NCBI RefSeq assembly: GCF_900094735.1
Contig: NZ_FMBM01000002.1
Coordinates: 1,736,001-1,800,000 of the forward strand
Length of the DNA: 64,000 bases
DNA from: Saliniramus fredricksonii
GTDB lineage: Bacteria > Pseudomonadota > Alphaproteobacteria > Rhizobiales > Beijerinckiaceae
Reading direction: 5' to 3'
Positions 7,901-14,958 of this stretch are shown piece after piece (position 1 is the first letter of the stretch; the number at the start of each line of letters is the position of its first letter). A program made the translations under genes and the position numbers. The notes below the pieces were generated by a model that was not told the DNA's origin, ran no database searches, and saw only the letters and a list, made by a program, of their open reading frames with translations.

Positions 7901-9510
7901 GCATCAGGCATCGCGAAAGTCGTATATCCCGCGATGGTCAAGGGCTGATCGAGCGCCACGCTGACCACCCGTGTCTGCGCCGCCGCAAGCTGCGCCGCCT
8001 CCCAGTTGATTCCGACCTGCCGCGCCGCATCTGCCAGATCGAAATCGGGATTCATGGTTCCCGCCTCGACGAAGCGCCCGATTTGCTGCTGCAGCGCGAT
8101 CGCGTCGCCGCGCAGCAACGCGATCTCCCGCAAGCCTTCATCAGGGCCGAGACGCCGCTCGAGCGGCACGCGCACGACGATGTCGCGTGGATCGGTATTG
8201 GCATTGTGCTCACGCGCGACACGCCCGGCGACATCCCAGTTCTCCAGAGGTCGCGCGATCGAAACGTCGTCCGCTGTGGGCACTGGGTGGCGATCAGCCG
8301 CTTGCCGCAAAGCGGCATTGCGCGCCGCATCGGCTTCGGCCACCTGGCGGGCATGGGCTGCGATGTTCGCGCTGGCATCGTGTCCCGGAGATTGACGTCC
8401 CGGACGGGTGTTCGGCCCGCCGCCACCGCGCGGCGCGCCGGGATGGGGGTCGAATGTAATCGGATCGCCCTGTCCCGGGGCCAGACGCGGCGCAATCGGC
8501 GCCTGCGGCGAAGGCCCGCCTCCCGCCTGCGCCCCACCGCTTTCGGGGCCGCGCACCACAAGGCGTCCGCGCGTGAGGTCGTCAAGACGCGAGAGCGCGG
8601 CGCGGGCCGTCGCATCGCCCGAATGTCGGGCCAGACCGGCGCGCATGGCCCTGAGAAGCGCTGGATCGAAGGCGGCGACATCCTGTGGGCTCAGATCGTC
8701 GATGAAGCGCGCTACGCGCCCGATATTCGCGCGTGAAAGATTTTCGAAGGAAGCCAGCACATGCGCGTTCTGCCCGGCGACGCGTACACCTGCATTGGCG
8801 TGCACCAGCCGCAAGGCGCCCTCACCAAGCCCATATGCTGCGGCGCACAAGCTCGCGACACGAAAGGCGTTGAGACCGAATTCGAACTCCGCGGTATCGA
8901 CACCGATCCCGACCGAATCCAACCATTCACGGGCCTGCGCGTAGACTGCGCCGCTGCCCCGGCGACTGAGATCGCGCGCGATGCCCATCGTCGCAGGATC
9001 CTGGAGCATGATCGGACTGACCGCGAAATAAGGTGCAACGCCAGCCAGTGTCGCGAGCGGGTCGACGGCGAAGGAGGTTACGGCCCCGGCTACCGCATTG
9101 CCGAACCGCACGAACGGATTTTCCGACAGGGGCCGTTCCGGGTTTTCCGTCGCCTGGCGCGCACGCTGATCGAGTTCGCGCGCGACCTCGTTCAGGCGCT
9201 CGGCGAAGGGCGTGCCGCGCAAACGGGGGTCGGGAAAACGGACGGTGTAGCTGTAGTCATCGCGCATATCGAGCGGGCGCCCGCGATTGGTCCAGACGAG
9301 CCCGGTCTCGCCGATACGCGATTCGAAATAGAGCTCGTAGTCACCGTCAGCGTTACGGACCTGAAAGATGTGGCCGAGATTGCCGAAGGGCTGCCTGTCA
9401 AAAGGCACGCCCTCGCGATGGTCATGCCGCTGGGCGAGCTCGAACGCAGCGGGATTCCGGTCGGAGTGGAGCGCGGAAACGGGTGCCGACGCATCGAAGC
9501 GAACATGCAT
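4903..9510 (-). CDS. Giant unrecognised protein (1535 aa) with three internal repeat modules
   Basis: A 1535-residue protein with no family I recognise, no classical signal peptide and no RTX nonapeptides. Visible architecture: an N-terminal region with YELYFESRIGETGLVW; a hydrophobic stretch near 145-180; a Pro/Gly-rich linker near 330-395; three related ~100-residue modules near 415-506, 513-622 and 645-752; an Asp-rich segment near 780-900; a second Pro-rich linker near 945-985; and a C-terminal region of ~500 residues. Modules 1 and 3 share the layout V-x-I-x(2)-P, HNA, [VL]PLE-x-R, GP, a Phe/Gln-rich helix, then REAGI or RQVGI. The ATG follows GAGGA at good spacing, after an AT-rich upstream region. 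It lies next to the TIKI-like gene in the same orientation (181-bp gap). The linker-and-module build suggests a secreted or injected multidomain protein; this is inference. Confidence 0.7.
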   Translation of the reverse strand: MHVRFDASAPVSALHSDRNPAAFELAQRHDHREGVPFDRQPFGNLGHIFQVRNADGDYELYFESRIGETGLVWTNRGRPLDMRDDYSYTVRFPDPRLRGTPFAERLNEVARELDQRARQATENPERPLSENPFVRFGNAVAGAVTSFAVDPLATLAGVAPYFAVSPIMLQDPATMGIARDLSRRGSGAVYAQAREWLDSVGIGVDTAEFEFGLNAFRVASLCAAAYGLGEGALRLVHANAGVRVAGQNAHVLASFENLSRANIGRVARFIDDLSPQDVAAFDPALLRAMRAGLARHSGDATARAALSRLDDLTRGRLVVRGPESGGAQAGGGPSPQAPIAPRLAPGQGDPITFDPHPGAPRGGGGPNTRPGRQSPGHDASANIAAHARQVAEADAARNAALRQAADRHPVPTADDVSIARPLENWDVAGRVAREHNANTDPRDIVVRVPLERRLGPDEGLREIALLRGDAIALQQQIGRFVEAGTMNPDFDLADAARQVGINWEAAQLAAAQTRVVSVALDQPLTIAGYTTFAMPDAARAESESLQWNGSTPDEGMVALPLVIMREIADGAGGTIPARSQEVWFGPPERARGAVEALSAQGRLAGDQSLAHILARAGLSDSFATREQAGLDLRAAQIEMAQPTRFDGVDIGIQPSREAAISAVLDHNAEARPGFDPQWLYLPLENRITGPGLPQDARGRVHAIYANASFDQLEAFYQRMRETGRIGPDVSFEMLLREAGIAGRFAAARQQEADDQAQRQNPQASGIVPSRPEDSGQTPGAPPAIRVAPAALTLSPEINFEDPGEIMDFVRDRRLDSWEGDGIDDLDPDALDAAAATLYALDFSSPGGIGFFDDDLRMAMDAIRRAGGRAFPDPVAPGEPGYEDMPRAFDYGLPDRGYVYAGMDDAGHPVWRGEDGRHVGPFAREPIGAFANQAPEPGPTPIRFPFNPTAPGALMPLAPPGALAGYDPGMAVEPVTREDLPPESRDMLDTLIGMIRDAGFDLRAGLNVSIVDPWAGLQVLRSTGAVGLDTLRALNARRGDIMQAAAAGDVRTLLDIFAHALGVGARIGEGVHEPQLVRLALQELIGLRGLGINSALQWKAPALEGYAERSFLGEEAPFRFTPDTETLAIDRENPGFAEVEGRLGLDVTPLTPEEAAGTVDVFGNSDSALYRLNADLRISKTMFEFYTPSLEIGPFAIPSAEYREELAQDLVIPAGSILPRELVAVIDRAVGDGRFGMRFQTAYTEDPQEQAALLEQVHAGLASGEPLAGQPGFLESFGRENVEATHMPGLRARLSAPPGRMLCGRDTIDANCLPSEHFVNWIVSLVTGGAVHLPMDRAVPGEFDVAARFAPDALHGFADKVRIKLKFGLAMEFGDILGLSTAFYYVRESRPDARTALMRSTETATVTFEDSFAQQRQIDVPVWLSLMLGEAVAPGQVEAALGLQPLPPGGIVIPPGGSESVRDLLQRAWHEVGPQERDAVASFIADHLAGAAPDFVDGHTLMPQLKDELIDVLYRIAKPQDALAQPEQENPPPSAP

Positions 9511-9679
9511 GGTTCAAATCCTCAAATAAACAACCAGAAAGAATACACGCAAAACAAGTAAAAGAAGCCGACTAAATAGTTCGTACTTCGCCAATGCCGG
9601 ATATCTAGACTCAAAGACACGGGAATTCAAGAATTTTGCTTTGAAATCGCTTAATCTTTTTATGTATCAGTTTCGTGAC
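9511..9679. other. AT-rich intergenic region upstream of the giant gene
   Basis: This stretch between the giant minus-strand gene and the NlpD-type gene is A/T-rich (for example near 9520-9560 and 9630-9670). It presumably holds the promoter of the giant gene. I see no convincing reading frame in it. Confidence 0.5.
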
Positions 9680-9716
9680 AGCCACGCCGCGCCCGACCCC
9701 TGGGAGCGGCGTGGCT
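9680..9716. terminator. Strong stem-loop downstream of the NlpD-type gene
   Basis: AGCCACGCCGC (9680-9690) pairs perfectly over 11 bp with GCGGCGTGGCT (9706-9716), with a 15-base loop. It lies 31 bp past the stop of the minus-strand gene at 9748. Only a short T-run (TTT) follows on the plus strand and none on the minus strand, so direction is uncertain. Confidence 0.5.
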
Positions 9717-9747
9717 TTCATCCAGGCGAAATCCAGGCGAGTGCCGC

Positions 9748-10926
9748 TCAACTGCGGAGATACGGCATCGGGTCGACCGGGTCGGAGCCGCGGCGAATCT
9801 CGAAATGCAGCTGGGGTGCGTTGACGTTGCCCGTACGCCCGGAATTCGAGATCACCTGCCCGCGACGGACATTATCGCCGCGTTTCACCAGAAGATCGCG
9901 GTTATGCGCATAGGCCGAGACATAGCCGTCGTCATGCCGGATGAGGATCAGGTTCCCGTAACCCTTCAGCTCGCTGCCTGCATAAGCGACCGTGCCGCCT
10001 TCGGCTGCACGCACCGGCGTGCCTTCGGGCAGCGCGATATTGATACCCTCGTTACCACCCGTGCCGAAGCCGGCAATGACGCGCCCGCGTGCCGGCCAAC
10101 GGAAGTCGAGCCCGGCGGCAGTCGCGTTCGGCTGCGAGGCCTCGGGCTGGGGCTGCGGTGCACTTGCCTGCTGAACGCGCGGCGCTGCTTCCGGGGCCGA
10201 GGCTGCGGCGTTCTGCTGGCGCGTCTGTGCTTCCGGACGCGTCTGTGGCTGCGTGGCAGGCCCGGCCGCACTGGCCAGCTGACGCGGGCGCGGGGGCGGG
10301 GCGACGGAGGGTTGGGCAGGCGGCGCGTCGGAACTCTGACCCGATTGCGTCTGCTCCCGCGCCGGCGAAGCATCATTGCGCGTCTGGGCCGGCTGTGCCG
10401 AAGCCGTTTGCGTGCCGACCGCATTGTAGACCGGGATCACCACGGTGGATCCGGGCCGCACATCCGCCGGGCCCTGCAGGTTATTGGCCGAAAGGATCGC
10501 GGAAGTGGGAACATTGTAACGATTGGAGAGAGCCTCCAGCGTCTGCCCCTCGCGCACCACGATCGGCGTGCCGCCCAGCGCTGTCCAGCCGGCAGGGCCT
10601 GTCGAACGCTGCTGATTGCGGGCCGGTGCGGATGTCTGGGCAGAAATCACCTGCGGCGGCGCGGAACCGGGCGCCGCGAGCGGCGAAGCCTCGATGATTC
10701 CCGAAGAAGACGCATCGTCCGGATTGATGCTGCCCGTGGTAAGCGGCTCACTGCGATTCGACGCGAAGGGGTTCCCGAAGGGATCGCCCGCAAAGCGCAT
10801 CGTATCTGAACTGCATGCGGCCATGAGACCGGAAACGAGACCGATCACCATCACCCGCGAGAGAAGGGAGAAACGGCCGGAACCGTGCAGACAACTCATC
10901 GGCGCACCTGGTGTTCTACGCAACAT
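9748..10926 (-). CDS. NlpD/EnvC-type lipoprotein: LysM plus degenerate LytM (M23) domain
   Basis: A 392-residue lipoprotein (an internal ATG at 10899 is the alternative start). The N-terminus has a hydrophobic segment and the lipobox LMAAC. A LysM domain (VREGQTLEALSNRY) lies near residues 120-165, then a long Pro/Gln/Ala-rich linker, then an M23-like domain near 275-390. In active M23 enzymes the zinc motif is HxGxD; here the same place reads NEGIN, so two ligands are missing, while YAHN and QLHFE remain. The same loss is known in E. coli NlpD, which activates an amidase instead of cutting peptidoglycan. The protein therefore most likely controls an N-acetylmuramoyl-L-alanine amidase during cell separation. 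It lies upstream of the flagellar genes but is probably transcribed alone. Confidence 0.88.
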   Translation of the reverse strand: MLRRTPGAPMSCLHGSGRFSLLSRVMVIGLVSGLMAACSSDTMRFAGDPFGNPFASNRSEPLTTGSINPDDASSSGIIEASPLAAPGSAPPQVISAQTSAPARNQQRSTGPAGWTALGGTPIVVREGQTLEALSNRYNVPTSAILSANNLQGPADVRPGSTVVIPVYNAVGTQTASAQPAQTRNDASPAREQTQSGQSSDAPPAQPSVAPPPRPRQLASAAGPATQPQTRPEAQTRQQNAAASAPEAAPRVQQASAPQPQPEASQPNATAAGLDFRWPARGRVIAGFGTGGNEGINIALPEGTPVRAAEGGTVAYAGSELKGYGNLILIRHDDGYVSAYAHNRDLLVKRGDNVRRGQVISNSGRTGNVNAPQLHFEIRRGSDPVDPMPYLRS

Positions 10927-11088
10927 TGAAATCCGATTAAACGCCGATTCAGGTTAAGCATTGGTTGAACGCATCGACGCAATTGCGGTGAAGCGGCATT
11001 TTTCTTAACCATGGCCGTGGGGCGTGACGCGATCACCACGCTCCGGACCTGCGATCAAAAACCAATCGCGCGCCATGATTCCCGGCTT

Positions 11089-11544
11089 TCAGCCGCGCTG
11101 CTGATATGGTCCGCTGCCCGTCTTCGCCGCTTCGGATTCGGCACCCAGCTTGGCCAGCTCGACCTTCGCGCGCAATTCGATATGCGCGATGATTTCATCG
11201 AGCCGCGGATCACCACTGAACGTATTGCGCTCGGACAAGCGCGCGACGATCGTCTGGAGATCGCGCGCGGGGACCTTCCCGCTCAACAGGGCCGCTTTCA
11301 ACCGATCAAGCGAATCGAGGATATCGTGGCCACGCCGCGCTGCCTTGCGCCTGCGCTCGCCTTCATCCGATTCCTCCTGAAGGGCCAGCAGGGCGTCGAG
11401 CGAGCCGACTGGCGCGGCACTCGCGGCAGATGCTGCCGGGCGCGCATCGCTCGCATCGGAGACCGCGAAACTGCTGCCCGATGTGCGGCGACGCGCTGCG
11501 GCTGCGGCGATCGGTGATGCGGTGGTCTTGGGATCGATGCGCAT
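11089..11544 (-). CDS. fliX: Flagellar assembly regulator FliX
   Basis: A 151-residue protein starting MRIDPKT. The conserved C-terminal half has the FliX pattern: DILDSLDRLKAALLSGKVP, then DPRLDEIIAHIELRAKVELAKL. FliX is known in Caulobacter as a regulator that couples completion of the early flagellar structure to FlbD and sigma-54-dependent transcription. The Ala/Ser-rich N-terminal half is poorly conserved, as is normal. A strong GGAGGA precedes the ATG. The gene diverges from flgI, the same arrangement as in other alphaproteobacteria, which supports the call. It should act in the cytoplasm during flagellar assembly. Confidence 0.9.
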   Translation of the reverse strand: MRIDPKTTASPIAAAAARRRTSGSSFAVSDASDARPAASAASAAPVGSLDALLALQEESDEGERRRKAARRGHDILDSLDRLKAALLSGKVPARDLQTIVARLSERNTFSGDPRLDEIIAHIELRAKVELAKLGAESEAAKTGSGPYQQRG

Positions 11545-11774
11545 GGCGCGTCCTCCGGCTTTGCCCGCATGGAGGCTGACGCAACATGGTTAATCGCCCG
11601 TTAACCAGGCGGCATTTTCTGCCGGGTACGCGCCGCGTCGGACAGTGCCTCAGGGTATTTTCGGCAAATTCTGCCGCGCAACCGTGAACCCGACTTCGCA
11701 CAGCAGCGCGAATTCAGCAGATAAATACAAGAAATCCTTCACCTTTCTCGCCTTCGACGGGCCCGCTCATCCGC

Positions 11775-11789
11775 TGGCACGGTGCTTGC
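11775..11789 (+). promoter_or_regulatory. Sigma-54 (-24/-12) promoter of the flgI operon
   Basis: TGGCACGGTGCTTGC matches the sigma-54 consensus TGGCACG-N4-TTGC exactly. The -24 TGGCAC is at 11775-11780 and the -12 TTGC at 11786-11789, placing the start of transcription about 25 bp upstream of the flgI ATG. Sigma-54 control of flgI fits the FliX/FlbD circuit known in Caulobacter. Confidence 0.85.
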
Positions 11790-11825
11790 CATGGTAATCT
11801 GGCCACCAGCGACGAGAGTGCGATC

Positions 11826-12977
11826 ATGAAGAAGACGATGCGAAAAGCCATCACGCTCATCTGCGCCCTGGCCTTCACGGCGGGCCCGTTGCTCGATGCC
11901 GCCACGGCACAGGCCGATGTCGCGCGCCCGACATCCAACATGTCCCGCATCAAGGACCTCGCCGAAGTCGAGGGCGTGCGCCAGAACCAGCTCGTCGGCT
12001 ACGGACTCGTCGTTGGCCTTCAGGGTACCGGCGATTCGCTCAACAATTCGCCCTTCACCCGGCAATCCCTGACCGGCATGCTGGAACGCCTCGGGGTCAA
12101 TACGCGCGGGGCGAATCTGCGTACCGCGAATGTCGCAGCGGTGATGGTCACGGCCAACCTCCCGGCCTTCTCTACCCAGGGCACGCGGCTCGACGTCACC
12201 GTCTCGGCGCTGGGCGATTCCAATTCGCTGGAAGGCGGCACGCTTCTGGTGACGCCGCTGATGGGCGCCGATGGCGAGGTCTATGCGGTCGCGCAGGGCT
12301 CGGTCGCCGTTGCCGGTTTCGGCTTCGAGGGGGATGCCGCGCGCATCCAGCGCGGGGTGCCGACGGTGGGGCGCATCTCCAATGGTGCGCTGATCGAGCG
12401 CGAGATCGAGTTCTCGCTGGCCGAGAAGCGCCATCTCCGGCTGGCCCTGCGCAACCCGGATTTCACCACCGCGCGCCGCATCGCCACCGCGATCAACGAT
12501 TTCATCGGCGATGATGCTGCGGCACCGAGCGACCCCTCGACGGTGCATCTGCGTATTCCCGAAAGCTATGGCGGTAACATGATCGAGTTGCTCACCGAGA
12601 TCGAGCAGCTGCGCGTCGAGCCGGATCAGCCGGCCAAGATCGTCGTCGACGAGCGATCCGGCATCATCGTCATGGGCCGCGACGTGCGCGTTTCCACCGT
12701 CGCCGTGGCGCAGGGCAATCTGACCGTGACGATCACGGAGGAGCCGCAGGTCGTACAGCCGCTGCCCTTCAGCGATGGCGAGACGGCGGTGGTGCCGCGT
12801 ACCGCCATCGAGGTCTTCGGCGAGGACGGCCAGCTCGCCGTCGTACCGGAAGGCGTAACCCTGCGCGAACTCGTCGACGGGCTGAACGCGCTGGGGATCG
12901 GGCCGCGCGATCTGATCGCCATTCTCCAGGCGATCAAGGCCGCCGGCGCCCTCCAGGCCGATATCGAGGTGATGTGA
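11826..12977 (+). CDS. flgI: Flagellar P-ring protein FlgI
   Basis: A 383-residue periplasmic protein that forms the P-ring around the flagellar rod in the peptidoglycan layer. After a signal peptide (positively charged start, then ITLICALAFTAGPLL, probable cleavage after ATAQA) come the family signatures RIKDLAEVEGVRQNQLVGYGL and GLQGTGDS. The C-terminus, EVFGEDGQLAVVPEGVTLRELVDGLNALG, is also typical. The length is normal. The start at 11826 encodes MKKTMRK; an in-frame Met four codons later is an alternative. It is the first gene of flgI-flgJ-FlgN-like, driven by the sigma-54 promoter at 11775, and its stop overlaps the flgJ start by one base. Confidence 0.97.
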   Translation: MKKTMRKAITLICALAFTAGPLLDAATAQADVARPTSNMSRIKDLAEVEGVRQNQLVGYGLVVGLQGTGDSLNNSPFTRQSLTGMLERLGVNTRGANLRTANVAAVMVTANLPAFSTQGTRLDVTVSALGDSNSLEGGTLLVTPLMGADGEVYAVAQGSVAVAGFGFEGDAARIQRGVPTVGRISNGALIEREIEFSLAEKRHLRLALRNPDFTTARRIATAINDFIGDDAAAPSDPSTVHLRIPESYGGNMIELLTEIEQLRVEPDQPAKIVVDERSGIIVMGRDVRVSTVAVAQGNLTVTITEEPQVVQPLPFSDGETAVVPRTAIEVFGEDGQLAVVPEGVTLRELVDGLNALGIGPRDLIAILQAIKAAGALQADIEVM

Positions 12978-13312
12978 TGAGCGCACTTTCTCTGGAAGTC
13001 TCGATGGGCATGGCCCGCGCCTCACAGGCGCGGACGGATGCGCGCACAGAGGGCGCAAGCGAAGTTTCTAGCGCGCGGCGCGAAGCCCTGCGCGCCCAGG
13101 CTGACGATTTCGAGACCATGTTTCTCGAGCAGATGTTCGGCCAGGTCTTCAGTGCCAATGGTGACGAGGGGACCTTCGGCGAAGCCGGTCCCGGCTCCGA
13201 CGTCTACCGCTCGATGCTGGTCTCCGAATATGCGGGAATGGTCAACAAGTCCGGCGGCATCGGCCTCTCGGACCAGATCTATTCCGAATTGCTGAAGATG
13301 CAGGAAGGGTGA
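12977..13312 (+). CDS. flgJ: Rod-binding protein (FlgJ N-terminal domain only)
   Basis: A 111-residue protein with the rod-binding domain of FlgJ: AQADDFETMFLEQMF in the first half and YRSMLVSEYAGMVNKSGGIGLSDQIY at the end. The muramidase domain that follows in enterobacterial FlgJ is absent, as in most alphaproteobacteria, where a separate lytic enzyme opens the peptidoglycan. It is thought to act as a scaffold or cap for rod assembly in the periplasm, although no signal peptide is visible and export would be through the flagellar type III apparatus. The ATG at 12977 overlaps the flgI stop (TGATG), consistent with translational coupling. Confidence 0.9.
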   Translation: MSALSLEVSMGMARASQARTDARTEGASEVSSARREALRAQADDFETMFLEQMFGQVFSANGDEGTFGEAGPGSDVYRSMLVSEYAGMVNKSGGIGLSDQIYSELLKMQEG

Positions 13313-13316
13313 TGCC

Positions 13317-13799
13317 ATGTGGGCCGATCAGCAAAACGCCGAAGGCGCCGCGATCCGGGTGACGGGCCCGACGGAGGCGCGCGGTCTGATCGAGGATATC
13401 AGCGCCACCATGGCGGCGCTCGAGAAGATCCTCACCGTCGAGACCGAGCATGTCCGCGTCGGACGTATCAGCGAAGGACTCGCGAACGAGAGCCGCAAGA
13501 GCGAGTTGACCAGCGCCTATCTGCGCGGGCTCGAAGCACTCAAGGCCAATGCCGTCGCGCTCGCCCGTTTCGCCCCCGCGCCGCTGGAAGAGCTGAGGGC
13601 GCGTCATGCTGCCTTCGCCCGCGCCATCGAAACAAACCAGATCGTCCTGGCCACCGCCCGCGCCGTTTCCGAGAATCTGGTCAAGGGCATCTCCAAAGAA
13701 CTGTCCCGCGCACAAGCACCGCAAGGCTACGCTCCCGGCCGCGCCCGCAGCGCCTATGGCGGCAAGAGCGCCCCGCTGCTCGTCTCAAGGGAATTCTGA
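13317..13799 (+). CDS. FlgN-like flagellar chaperone (putative)
   Basis: A 160-residue, mostly helical protein with no signal peptide. It has the character of FlgN-type export chaperones: a long amphipathic N-terminal helix (LIEDISATMAALEKILTVET), then helices with regularly spaced Leu/Ala, and a basic, Gly/Ser-rich tail ending YGGKSAPLLVSREF. It follows flgJ by 4 bp with a GAAGGG ribosome-binding site, so it is in the same operon. In related genomes a protein of this size at this place is often annotated FlgN or hypothetical. The chaperone role for hook-filament junction proteins is inferred from shape and context, not from a decisive motif. Confidence 0.6.
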   Translation: MWADQQNAEGAAIRVTGPTEARGLIEDISATMAALEKILTVETEHVRVGRISEGLANESRKSELTSAYLRGLEALKANAVALARFAPAPLEELRARHAAFARAIETNQIVLATARAVSENLVKGISKELSRAQAPQGYAPGRARSAYGGKSAPLLVSREF

Positions 13800-13842
13800 G
13801 CGCCGGAAAGGCGCATCCATCATGAAGACCGCGCCAGAACTC

Positions 13843-13877
13843 CCCTCTTCCGCCGTGGAGAGGGATTGGGGGTGAGG
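13843..13877. repeat. REP-like GC-rich inverted repeat at the flagellar operon/IS junction
   Basis: CCCTCTTCC, then GCCG, then TGGAGAGGG forms an imperfect hairpin that runs into GATTGGGGGTGAGGGG. This resembles the dispersed REP-like intergenic element of many proteobacteria. It could terminate the flgI operon and marks the left junction of the truncated insertion sequence. Confidence 0.45.
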
Positions 13878-14900
13878 GGCGTATCAGAAATGGGCGCGGC
13901 GGCGATCGTGGATTTGCGCGGGGACCATCCGTTCCGGGGTCCGCGCAAGCTGAAGGCGCATCTGGAGCGCACGCGCACAGACGTGTCGTGGCCTGCGGCG
14001 AGCGGCATCGGGGACCTGCTCAAACGGCGCGGCCTAGTCTGTGAACGACCTCGTCGCCAACAAGGCCGGCCCGTGACGCAGCCTTTCTCGCAGGCGCGCG
14101 GGCCCAACGACGTGTGGTGCGCCGATTTCAAGGGCTGGTTTCGCACGCGTAACGGGATCCGCTGCGATCCGCTGACGATCAGCGATGCGCGCAGCCGGTA
14201 TCTGTTGTGTTGCGACATTGTTGCGCCGACCGGCAAGGGTGTTGCGCCGGTCTTCGAGCGGGCTTTCCGGGAGTATGGCCTGCCGATGGCGTTGCGCACG
14301 GATAATGACCCGCCCTTCGCCACGCAGGGTGCGGCGGGCTTGACCCGTCTGGCGGTGAGCTTTGTGAAGCTCGGCATCCGGCTGGAGCGGATTGATCCCG
14401 GCAAGCCGCAGCAGAACCGGCGTCACGAGCGGGTGCACCGCACCCTCAAGCAGGAGACCTCGGTTCCGGCTGCCGCAACGCCGCAGCAGCAACAGGCGCG
14501 CTTCGACCGCTTCCGTGAGATCTACAACACGGTGCACCCGCACGACGCGCTGGGCCAGAGGCCGCCCGCCGCGCATTACGCGCCCGAAACACGCCCCTAT
14601 CCCGATCGCATTCCCGAGCCCTGGTACAGCGCCGATCATGCCGTGCGCAGGCTGCGCCCGAACGGCGAGATCAAATGGCGTGGCAATCTTATCTTCGTCA
14701 GCGAGGCCGTGGCAGGAGAGCCTTTCGGTATCGCGGAAACCGAAAACGGCGACTGGATCGTGCGCTTCTGCGATCTCGATCTCGGCATCATCGGCCGCAA
14801 GACCGAAAAACTCCACCGCTTTGCGGCACCCTGGCCGGGGTGCGGCAAAGCCGGACCCGATAAAAACAGAGAAAACTGTACCCATGTTCCCGGTCCATAA
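13866..14900 (+). pseudogene. IS481-family transposase, 5'-truncated
   Basis: The frame encodes the C-terminal ~335 residues of an IS481-type transposase. Recognisable parts are the HPFRGPRKLKAHLE and WPAASGIGDLLKRRGLV region, the integrase core with first Asp in WCADFKGWF, second Asp in LRTDNDPPF and Glu in NRRHERVHRTLK, and the NTVHPHDALGQRPPAAHY tail. Intact relatives begin with a helix-turn-helix of some 60 residues; here that part is absent and the frame instead starts inside the GGGATTGGGGGTGAGGGG repeat, so the gene is truncated. Two catalytic-neighbourhood residues differ from the usual form (NG to NR, DNG to DND), suggesting decay. It is inserted between the flagellar operon and the S49 peptidase gene and is probably not functional. 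Confidence 0.85.
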
Positions 14901-14928
14901 TGTTACCCATGTCGCCGGTTGCACAAGG
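13878..14928 (+). mobile_element. Remnant of an IS481-family insertion sequence
   Basis: It spans the truncated transposase and the right end. The right end appears to fall near GGTTGCACA (about 14928), after two copies of a TGT(T)ACCCATGT-type motif. No matching left terminal repeat is found, consistent with loss of the left end. Boundaries are approximate. Confidence 0.65.
14877..14921 (+). repeat. Tandem motif at the IS right end
   Basis: TGTACCCATGTTCCCGGTCC (14877-14896) and TGTTACCCATGTCGCCGGTT (14902-14921) are near-copies 25 bp apart. Repeats like this at IS481-type ends are plausible transposase-binding sites. Confidence 0.7.
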
Positions 14929-14958
14929 GGAGATGCCCCCCAAAACGTCTCGTCGCGG

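Noticed and set aside
11739-13058. 439-residue frame antisense to flgI
   Set aside because: FlgI is certain, and the antisense product has no motif.
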